From the NCBI GenBank assembly GCA_018333405.1, contig JAGXSR010000002.1, positions 1-6,786 of the forward strand: a stretch of DNA of 6,786 bases, in the 5' to 3' direction. This DNA comes from Dethiobacter sp. (GTDB taxonomy: Bacteria > Bacillota > Dethiobacteria > DTU022). Under the pieces are notes generated by a model, which did no database searches, was not told where the DNA came from, and worked only from the letters and a program-made list of their open reading frames with translations. Shown piece by piece: positions 1 to 5,243 of the stretch (its first letter is position 1; the number at the start of each line of letters is the position of its first letter). The position numbers and the translations under genes were made by a program.

Positions 1-1
1 G

Positions 2-616
2 ATCGATTCTCACCAGGAGATCATGGAATTTGAAGAGCAGTGGCTGCATTATGTTTTGAAGACCGTGCAAGAGAAACACGGCGCATCAATCAAAGAGACC
101 TTCGCGGTGGACGTGGTGGTTCCCGATCTGCCGTTTCCACGGATCAGCATGGAGGAAGCTTACCGCCTGATCGAGGAGAACGGGTACGCATTGCCTGAAG
201 CAAAAGGCGATCTGGATCCGGAAGGGGAGCGGATCGTAGCGCGCCATATTCTTGAGAGATACTGCCATGAATTTGTGTTTGTTACCGACTACCCGGTTTC
301 AGTACGCCCTTTCTACCATATGCGGCATGTTGATCGCCCTCATCTGACTAAAAGTTACGATCTGCTGTGGAAAGGTGTAGAGTTAACCACAGGCGCGCAG
401 CGCGAGCACCGCTACGCAATCCTGGCCAAACAGGCTGAAGAAAAGGGCCTTTCTCTGAAGGGGATCGAATTTTACCTGGATTTCTTCAAATACGGCTGCC
501 CGCCTCACGGCGGATTCGGTTTTGGCCTGACCCGGATGATGATGATGCTTTTAGGGGTGAGCAATGTCCGTGAAGTGACCTATCTGTACCGGGGACCGAA
601 CAGGATCACGCCTTAA
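2..616 (+). CDS. aspS: Archaeal-type aspartyl-tRNA synthetase, C-terminal part (5' end outside window)
   Basis: Class II aminoacyl-tRNA synthetase that charges tRNA with aspartate in the cytoplasm. The frame is open from the left edge: the codons before the ATG at 23 read IDSHQEI, which continues the family's catalytic domain, so that ATG is internal and the gene is truncated by the window. Numbering from that Met, FPRISMEEAY lies at 38-47, TDYPVSVRPFY at 88-98, the TKSYDLLWKGVELTTGAQR block at 109-127, and motif 3 (GGFGFGLTR, with the ATP-binding Arg171) at 163-171. The protein ends RGPNRITP. Motif 2 and the anticodon-binding OB domain must lie upstream. The short, insertion-free C-terminal half is the archaeal/eukaryotic type and lacks the GAD insertion of standard bacterial AspRS. 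Bacterial members of this type are usually annotated aspartate--tRNA(Asn/Asp) ligase and feed GatCAB-dependent Asn-tRNA formation; the tRNA specificity here is inferred. Convergent with the GABA genes and functionally unrelated to them. Confidence 0.92.
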   Translation: MDSHQEIMEFEEQWLHYVLKTVQEKHGASIKETFAVDVVVPDLPFPRISMEEAYRLIEENGYALPEAKGDLDPEGERIVARHILERYCHEFVFVTDYPVSVRPFYHMRHVDRPHLTKSYDLLWKGVELTTGAQREHRYAILAKQAEEKGLSLKGIEFYLDFFKYGCPPHGGFGFGLTRMMMMLLGVSNVREVTYLYRGPNRITP

Positions 617-746
617 GGATGATTGACCATGCGAACCGGCTAATCTACAATCTCGACGAGAAGCAAAATAGGCCCGGAATAACGTACAGACTTCTTTTGA
701 GCTTTTAAAAGATCCGTTCTATGTCGGCTCAATTTTCTTAAAGAAG

Positions 747-788
747 CCGGGCAGCGGGGTTTTCTGCCAAGTTATCCCTGCTGCCCGG
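747..788. terminator. Hairpin between convergent genes, possible bidirectional terminator
   Basis: CCGGGCAGC (747-755) pairs perfectly with GCTGCCCGG (780-788). The stem continues inward through one G-T wobble and three G-C pairs (756-759 with 776-779) to 13 bp, leaving a 16-base loop. It lies between the ends of aspS (+) and the alcohol dehydrogenase (-), where a shared terminator would be expected. Neither side has a clean U-run: the - strand continues with CTTCTTT and the + strand with AGTTCTATGG. It therefore looks more like a terminator for the - strand operon, or a transcript-end stabiliser, than a textbook intrinsic terminator. Confidence 0.5.
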
Positions 789-857
789 AGTTCTATGGTA
801 ACCGTTTCCACGGCGAAGTTTGGATGAAGCTAGCCGAGTCTGCGGATCGCCTTCCGT

Positions 858-2018
858 TTACCAGGCGCTCCTCCAGATTGCCCGCACATCGTCCAGGGTG
901 AGGTTTTTGGGGTTATTGACCAGTAAGCGGGTGATCTCCATCGTCGCCACGGCCATCCCTTCGAGGGCTTCTTCCGGCACACCAAGCTCGCGTAAATGAT
1001 GGGGGATACCGATCTCCGCACACAGGGTCTGAATCGCTTTCAGCCCCTGCTCCGCTGCTTCCTGCCGGGGAAGAGCACAGGCTTTTTCGGTCATCACCTG
1101 GGCGATCAAAGCGTATTTATCCAGGGCGGCCGATAAATTGCTCTCCATAACATACGGCAGTAAAACTCCGTTAGCCAGGCCATGCGGCACATGAAACCGT
1201 GCTCCAAGAGGATAGGCTAAAGCATGCACGGCCGCCACTCCGGCGTTGCCGAAGGAGATCCCGGCCAGCAGCGCGCCTTCCGACAGCTTATTGCGGGCCT
1301 CTTTGTTGGATCCGTCGTGAACAGCGGTTTTAAGACTGCCCGCGATCAACCGCATGGCTTCCAGAGCCAGCGCATCAGTATACGCGCCGGCTTTAGGACT
1401 GGTATAGCTTTCGATAGCGTGGACGAGGGCATCAATGCCGGCGGCCGCTGTAAGTTTCGGCGGGCAGCTATAAGTAAAGACGGGGTCTACAAGGGCTACC
1501 CGCGCTAAAATATGCGGGCTGACAATGCCGAGCTTTAGCTCTTTGTCCGGGTCACCGAAAATGGCGATATTGGTTACTTCACTTCCCGTGCCGGCGGTGG
1601 TCGGGATCATGATTGTATTCAGGCAAGGGCCGGGAACCTTATCGGGGCCGATATAATCCTGACCTTTACCGCCATGCGCCAGCAAAATGGAGAGGCCTTT
1701 GGCTGTATCCAGACTCGAGCCGCCGCCCACAGCAACTATGAGATCGAAACTGTTTTTACCCAAATCTGCGGCTACGGCGTTTAGCTTGGGATAGGTCGGT
1801 TCAGGCTCGGCTTCGGCAAACAGCTCCGGCACTGTTCCAATCTTTGCCAACTGCTCTAAAACCGGATCGACCAAACCGGTGCTGTAAACGCCCGCGTCTG
1901 TCACAACCAGCACTCTTTTTGCCCCCAGCTTGCGGAGCTCATCGCCCAATGTTTCGATACATCCCGCGCCGAAGCGAATCGTTTGAGGGGTCAAAAGCGT
2001 ATAGATCTTAGCGGTCAT
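858..2018 (-). CDS. Iron-containing alcohol dehydrogenase, probable 4-hydroxybutyrate dehydrogenase
   Basis: NAD(P)-dependent group III (Fe2+) alcohol dehydrogenase, 386 residues, a normal length for the family. An N-terminal Rossmann-like domain carries the nucleotide-binding GGGSSLDTAK at 98-107 and TTAGTGSE at 140-147. The C-terminal helical domain has the four metal ligands Asp196 and His200 (GIDALVHAIESY), His265 (VHALAYPLG) and His279 (HVPHG), with the spacing of E. coli FucO-type enzymes. The ATG is preceded by AAAGGAG (2026-2032) at 7 bases. It is the last gene of the - strand cluster, 71 bases after abfT. Beside gabT, abfT and abfD its likely role is reduction of succinate semialdehyde to 4-hydroxybutyrate (the AbfH step). 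The sequence itself looks like a generic Fe-ADH (butanol, lactaldehyde or propanediol type), so the substrate rests on context. No signal peptide is visible; cytoplasmic. Confidence 0.88.
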   Translation of the reverse strand: MTAKIYTLLTPQTIRFGAGCIETLGDELRKLGAKRVLVVTDAGVYSTGLVDPVLEQLAKIGTVPELFAEAEPEPTYPKLNAVAADLGKNSFDLIVAVGGGSSLDTAKGLSILLAHGGKGQDYIGPDKVPGPCLNTIMIPTTAGTGSEVTNIAIFGDPDKELKLGIVSPHILARVALVDPVFTYSCPPKLTAAAGIDALVHAIESYTSPKAGAYTDALALEAMRLIAGSLKTAVHDGSNKEARNKLSEGALLAGISFGNAGVAAVHALAYPLGARFHVPHGLANGVLLPYVMESNLSAALDKYALIAQVMTEKACALPRQEAAEQGLKAIQTLCAEIGIPHHLRELGVPEEALEGMAVATMEITRLLVNNPKNLTLDDVRAIWRSAW

Positions 2019-2025
2019 CGTTGAT

Positions 2026-2032
2026 CTCCTTT
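2026..2032 (-). promoter_or_regulatory. Ribosome binding site of the iron alcohol dehydrogenase
   Basis: On the - strand AAAGGAG lies 7 bases before the ATG at 2016-2018. The spacing is standard and fixes this start. A separate translation signal here means the gene does not depend on coupling to abfT, whose stop lies 71 bases upstream. Confidence 0.8.
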
Positions 2033-2089
2033 ACCTGGATTATTAATTAAAGTGAAATATTCAGCACTCCATTCAGGAACCGTCCCCGA

Positions 2090-3388
2090 TTAGATATTTC
2101 TGCAGCGGGCCGCTTCCTTTTTTAGTTCGGCCTGGTAGTCGGGATGGGCGATGCTGATCAGCGCCTTGGCCCGCTCACGCAAAGTTTTTCCTCTTAAGTC
2201 CACCGCGCCGTACTCGGTCACCACATAGTGCACGTCATTGCGCGAGGTGGTAGCCACCGCCCCCTCGTCAAGCCTGACCGCCAGACGGGATATGCTCCCG
2301 CCGGAGGCGGTGGAGGGAAGAGCAATAACCGCCTTGCCGCCCTGCGATCTCGATGCGCCGCGGACAAAGTCAACCTGGCCGCCCACACCGCTATACTGCC
2401 TGTAGCCGATGGTATCGGCGCACACCTGGCCGGTCAGGTCAACCTGCAGGGCGGAGTTAATGGCAATCATCCGATCATTTCTGCTGATGATAAAGGGGTC
2501 GTTGGTATAGTCCACCGGATGCATCTCTACCATCGGGTTGTTATCGACAAAATCATACAGTTTGCGGGTGCCCATCAAAAAGTTGCACAGCATCTTGCCG
2601 GGATGATAGTTTTTGGCCTTATTGGTAATCACGCCGGCTTCCACCAGCTCTACTACCCCGTCGGAAAACATTTCGGTATGAATGCCCAGATCCTTTTTCT
2701 CTTTTAAAAACAGGAGCACCGCTTCCGGTATGGCGCCGATACCGATCTGTAAGGTTGAACCGTTTTCGACCAAAGAGGCCACATGCTCGCCGATCGCCTC
2801 TTCAACTGCGGTGATCTTCGGCCTGGGCAGCTCGATTAACTTGTCTGAGGTCTCTACTATACTTGTAATCTCATTTACATGGATAAATGAATCCCCCAAA
2901 GTCCGGGGCATATTTGGATTGACGGCGGCGATGACTACCTTGGCGCAGGAAGCAGCCGGTTTTATATAGTCTACTGATACTCCAAAGCTGCAAAAACCAT
3001 GCTCATCGGGAGACGAGACCTGAATCATAGCCACATCAACGGGCAGGTATCCGCTGCGAAATAGCCGCGGCACTTCATGGAAAAAACAGGGGGTAAAATC
3101 AGCGCGGCCGGCATTAATGGCTCCGCGCGTCGTGCTGCCGGCAAAAAGCGAGTTGTGGGTAAAGCTGCCTTTCATCTCTTCCGCACAGTAAGCCGCTTTA
3201 TCCATGGGCACCAGGTGGACTATTTCTACGTTTTCTAGCTCCGGAGCGCGCGCGACTAAGGCGGCGCTGAGAGTGGGAGACTCTCCGCAGGCATGAGAGA
3301 AAACCACCCTGTCCCCCGATTTGACCAAGCGCACCGCCTCTTCAGCTGATACAAGTTTGCTATGATATACCGGCTGCCAATTCAACAT
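2090..3388 (-). CDS. abfT: 4-hydroxybutyrate CoA-transferase (acetyl-CoA hydrolase/transferase family)
   Basis: Transfers CoA from acetyl-CoA or butyryl-CoA to 4-hydroxybutyrate, giving 4-hydroxybutyryl-CoA, through a glutamyl-CoA thioester. At 432 residues it is full length for the Cat2/AbfT branch of family I CoA-transferases. The N-terminal domain includes SPDEHGFCSFG at 126-136. The C-terminal domain has GIGAIPEAV at 216-224, the catalytic segment HTEMFSDG with Glu239 (Glu238 in the Clostridium aminobutyricum enzyme), the CoA-binding GGQVDFVRGA at 336-345, and TEYGAVDLRG at 391-400. The ATG has AAGGGAGG just upstream; spacing from GGAGG is a tight 4 bases. It sits 56 bases after abfD and 71 before the dehydrogenase and is probably co-transcribed with both. 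Propionate or succinate CoA-transferase and acetyl-CoA hydrolase are alternatives in the same fold, but the neighbouring 4-hydroxybutyryl-CoA dehydratase makes 4-hydroxybutyrate the best substrate guess. Confidence 0.92.
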   Translation of the reverse strand: MLNWQPVYHSKLVSAEEAVRLVKSGDRVVFSHACGESPTLSAALVARAPELENVEIVHLVPMDKAAYCAEEMKGSFTHNSLFAGSTTRGAINAGRADFTPCFFHEVPRLFRSGYLPVDVAMIQVSSPDEHGFCSFGVSVDYIKPAASCAKVVIAAVNPNMPRTLGDSFIHVNEITSIVETSDKLIELPRPKITAVEEAIGEHVASLVENGSTLQIGIGAIPEAVLLFLKEKKDLGIHTEMFSDGVVELVEAGVITNKAKNYHPGKMLCNFLMGTRKLYDFVDNNPMVEMHPVDYTNDPFIISRNDRMIAINSALQVDLTGQVCADTIGYRQYSGVGGQVDFVRGASRSQGGKAVIALPSTASGGSISRLAVRLDEGAVATTSRNDVHYVVTEYGAVDLRGKTLRERAKALISIAHPDYQAELKKEAARCRNI

Positions 3389-3444
3389 CTTTCCTCCCTT
3401 AAATCAAAATTCAAGCTATCTTCTTTAAAACTGCGGACAGATCC

Positions 3445-4896
3445 CTAATCTTCTTCCTCTATGCCGGACAATACCCGAGCCAACTTCTGTTTTTGCCCCA
3501 TATCGGCCTGGCGGCTAATCATAATGCGCTGAGCCTGGGGAGAGCCGGCGCCGTGCATGGATTCGGTGCGGTAACCGACCGCTGCCGTACCCAGGGTAAT
3601 ATTTTCAATCAGCCGCAGAATACGCATCCGGTGTTCCGTCGGCACCTCGGCCACCCCTTTCAGAAACTTATCCACGTATTTTCCGATTTCCGGATGGCGC
3701 AGATCCTGCTCTGAAGGCATGGTCACCATTATGCCGCCGGCAATATCCTCAGCCAGACGGGCGATTTCATATGGAAAGCGGGTTACATTCAGTTTGCAGA
3801 CGTTGGCTAAAAGCAGATCAATCAGATAAGTTCCGGAGGCGGTGCGGCTGCCTTGGGCTGAGCAGGCGATTCCGCACGAGTACAGGGTTTCGTTTAAGTG
3901 AATCATCTCGATCAATTTGTCCCGGATATGGGAAGCCTTAGCCGCGCCGCTGTATTCGGAGGCCAGGGAGGCGGCGCCGATCAGCACGTCACCTACGCCC
4001 ACTTTGCATCCGCCGTAGCTCTGCCGGTGGTAGCCGGCGAAACGCTCCACCAAAGTGCCGGCATACATGTACTCACCGCACATAAACACCCGCTCCCAGG
4101 GCACAAAAACATCTTCGAGCACCACCAGCGCTTCGTGGCCGCCGTAGAAGCAGTTGCCGACATCGATGCTTCCGTCTTCCAGTTTGCGTGTATCGCATGA
4201 TTGACGGCCGTAAATGTAGAGTATTCCTTCGGTGTCAGCCGGGACGGCAAAGGATACGGCGTATGCGCTGTCTTCAGCGCCTAAAGCGGCGGTAGGCATT
4301 ACCAGCAACTGGTGCGAGTTTAAAGCTCCGGTCTGGTGGGCCTTGGCCCCGCGCACGATAATCCCTTTATCGTTCTTTTCCACAACCCGCACATAAAGAT
4401 CAGGATCTGCCTGGCGGCTCGGGCTCAGGCTCCGATTGCCCTTTGGGTCGGTCATGGCGCCGTCCACAGTCAGGTCTTCTTCCTGGACATAGCGCAGGAA
4501 ATCACGAAAACGACGGTGATATTCTGTGCCTAAGTCTCTGTCCATTTCGAACGTGGTGCTGTCCATTGCGTTAAAGGCGTCAAAGCCCACGCAGCGCTGA
4601 TAGCAGGCCGCTGTCTTCTGCCCAATCAGGCGCTGCATCTTCACTTTGTTCACCAGATCGTTTGTACTCTGATGCAGGTGGGTGAAACGGTTGATCTTCT
4701 TGCCGCTTAAACTCGAGGTGGCGGTCATTAAATCTTCATACCGGGGGTCAAAGGCCAGGGCATAGGTCTTGGCCACCGAGTTCATGGATGGACGGATGAT
4801 GGGGTGGTCCACCGGGTTTTCGATCTTCTCTCCAAACATATATACCTTAAAGTTCAGTTTCCGCAAACTTTCTACATACTCCGGCGCGGTTTTCAT
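3445..4896 (-). CDS. abfD: 4-hydroxybutyryl-CoA dehydratase / vinylacetyl-CoA delta-isomerase
   Basis: FAD and [4Fe-4S] enzyme that dehydrates 4-hydroxybutyryl-CoA to crotonyl-CoA by ketyl-radical chemistry and also isomerises vinylacetyl-CoA. It has 483 residues (family about 490-510) in the acyl-CoA dehydrogenase-like 4-hydroxyphenylacetate 3-hydroxylase fold. All four cluster ligands are visible: Cys98 and Cys102 (ACYQRC), then His290 and Cys297 (HRQSYGGC), matching Cys99, Cys103, His292 and Cys299 of the C. aminobutyricum enzyme. Tyr294, Lys298 and Glu255 match further active-site residues, and Glu445 in TESMHGAGSP is the likely counterpart of Glu455. GAKAHQTGALNSH at 183-195 is the FAD-side segment. 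The intact cluster site argues against a plain flavin monooxygenase or isomerase-only paralogue. The N-terminus (MKTAPEYVESLRKLN) aligns with the family start although the Shine-Dalgarno is distant. First of the three closely spaced genes and key enzyme of the pathway; cytoplasmic and expected to be oxygen-sensitive. Confidence 0.96.
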   Translation of the reverse strand: MKTAPEYVESLRKLNFKVYMFGEKIENPVDHPIIRPSMNSVAKTYALAFDPRYEDLMTATSSLSGKKINRFTHLHQSTNDLVNKVKMQRLIGQKTAACYQRCVGFDAFNAMDSTTFEMDRDLGTEYHRRFRDFLRYVQEEDLTVDGAMTDPKGNRSLSPSRQADPDLYVRVVEKNDKGIIVRGAKAHQTGALNSHQLLVMPTAALGAEDSAYAVSFAVPADTEGILYIYGRQSCDTRKLEDGSIDVGNCFYGGHEALVVLEDVFVPWERVFMCGEYMYAGTLVERFAGYHRQSYGGCKVGVGDVLIGAASLASEYSGAAKASHIRDKLIEMIHLNETLYSCGIACSAQGSRTASGTYLIDLLLANVCKLNVTRFPYEIARLAEDIAGGIMVTMPSEQDLRHPEIGKYVDKFLKGVAEVPTEHRMRILRLIENITLGTAAVGYRTESMHGAGSPQAQRIMISRQADMGQKQKLARVLSGIEEED

Positions 4897-4909
4897 TGTC
4901 TTGAAATCG

Positions 4910-4916
4910 CTCCTTT
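4910..4916 (-). promoter_or_regulatory. Ribosome binding site of abfD with unusually long spacing
   Basis: AAAGGAG on the - strand ends 13 bases before the ATG at 4894-4896, longer than the usual 5-9. No in-frame ATG, GTG or TTG lies between, and the protein N-terminus matches the family from this Met, so the start is kept. Initiation may be weaker than for gabT, or local RNA structure may shorten the effective distance. Confidence 0.55.
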
Positions 4917-4921
4917 CTAAG

Positions 4922-4963
4922 GTTTAAATCCATGCTGTTTAGCTGTCTCAGCCCTGTTTAAAT
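4922..4963 (-). repeat. Two copies of ATTTAAAC upstream of abfD
   Basis: On the - strand ATTTAAAC occurs at 4956-4963 and again at 4922-4929, about 59 and 25 bases before the abfD start and 34 bases apart. A third copy is at 6658-6665 before gabT. I found no copy inside the genes of the window. Role unknown: it may be an AT-rich upstream or regulator-binding element, or chance. Confidence 0.3.
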
Positions 4964-5097
4964 ATTAGCACGAAATCAGCTATTCGCGCTATAAGCTGTT
5001 CCAGGCGAGGATCGCGTTAAACCGCGCCTTTACGGGCTGAATAGGCCGCGCTCGCTGCCCTTAAACACAACCTTGCCCAGGCCAGGCTTACCGGATA

Positions 5098-5124
5098 AGA
5101 GCTGCCCAAAAAACGGACAGCCCC
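5098..5124 (-). repeat. Hairpin in the gabT-abfD gap, possible attenuator or weak terminator
   Basis: On the - strand GCTGTCC (5115-5121) pairs with GGGCAGC (5101-5107) around a GTTTTTT loop, with one G-T pair. The stem can extend three more pairs outward using wobbles. The U-run is in the loop rather than after the stem, and the following bases (TTATCCGG) are not U-rich, so it is not a standard terminator. It could trim or stabilise the 3' end of a gabT transcript or shape the abfD leader. Confidence 0.3.
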
Positions 5125-5163
5125 TGCGCTTTCACCTGTACCTGCCCCTTTTTGCGGCGGGGA

Positions 5164-5189
5164 TGCAAGGTTGCACTGATTTTCTGCAA
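5164..5189. promoter_or_regulatory. Operator-like cluster of TTGCA half-sites
   Basis: On the + strand TGCAA (5164-5168), TTGCA (5171-5175) and TGCAA (5185-5189) lie within 26 bases. The first pair forms a dyad with a 2-base spacer, and the second and third form a dyad with a 9-base spacer. They lie just downstream of the possible TATAAT box on the - strand, where a repressor could block transcription toward abfD. No regulator gene is in the window, so the binding protein is unknown. Confidence 0.3.
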
Positions 5190-5193
5190 ATTC

Positions 5194-5225
5194 CTTAGCC
5201 AAACAACAATTATACACCGGCTAAG
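5194..5225 (-). repeat. Inverted repeat enclosing a TATAAT box, just after gabT
   Basis: CTTAGCC (5194-5200) and GGCTAAG (5219-5225) form a perfect 7-bp dyad with an 18-base spacer, starting 18 bases beyond the gabT stop. There is no U-run after it on the - strand (GAATTTGC follows), so termination is doubtful. The spacer contains a consensus TATAAT reading toward abfD, which would suit an operator overlapping a promoter. Confidence 0.4.
5209..5214 (-). promoter_or_regulatory. Possible -10 box of an internal promoter for abfD
   Basis: The - strand reads TATAAT here, a perfect sigma-A -10 hexamer. At a 17-base spacing the -35 position is only TGGCCG, a poor match to TTGACA, so an activator or another feature would be needed. 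A transcript from here would have a leader of about 300 bases before abfD. Confidence 0.25.
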
Positions 5226-5243
5226 CGGGAACGGCCATTTGCC

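Larger units (their letters stand above)
4897..5243. other. 347-base gap between gabT and abfD; regulatory region, no convincing gene
   Basis: Reading along the - strand from the gabT stop, it holds in order: a 7-bp inverted repeat enclosing a TATAAT box (5194-5225), a cluster of TTGCA/TGCAA half-sites (5164-5189), a wobble-containing hairpin (5098-5124), a near-palindrome CTTACCGGATAAG (5087-5099), two copies of ATTTAAAC (4956-4963 and 4922-4929), and the abfD ribosome binding site. A 66-codon - strand frame at 5017-5217 has no convincing ribosome binding site and low-complexity Ala/Ser-rich content, so I do not call it a gene. The length and element density suggest abfD-abfT-ADH can be transcribed separately from gabT. 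Confidence 0.5.

Noticed and set aside
651..661. TCTCGACGAGA palindrome after aspS as an operator
   Set aside because: Single short dyad between converging gene ends, where no promoter is expected.
2228..2707. 159-codon + strand open frame inside abfT
   Set aside because: It is wholly antisense to a CoA-transferase with intact motifs, shows no recognisable domain and has no supporting translation signal; a shadow frame.
3445..4896. Reading as 4-hydroxyphenylacetate 3-monooxygenase
   Set aside because: The four [4Fe-4S] ligands (Cys98, Cys102, His290, Cys297) specific to the dehydratase are all present and the neighbours are 4-hydroxybutyrate enzymes.
5070..5100. Possible sigma-54 promoter on the - strand (TGGC followed by TTG)
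   Set aside because: The GG and GC elements are not at the required 10-base separation and the -12 GC is missing.
5017..5217. 66-codon - strand frame in the gabT-abfD gap
   Set aside because: No convincing ribosome binding site, Ala/Ser-rich composition and no recognisable family; it also contains the hairpin and half-site elements, so a regulatory gap explains it better.
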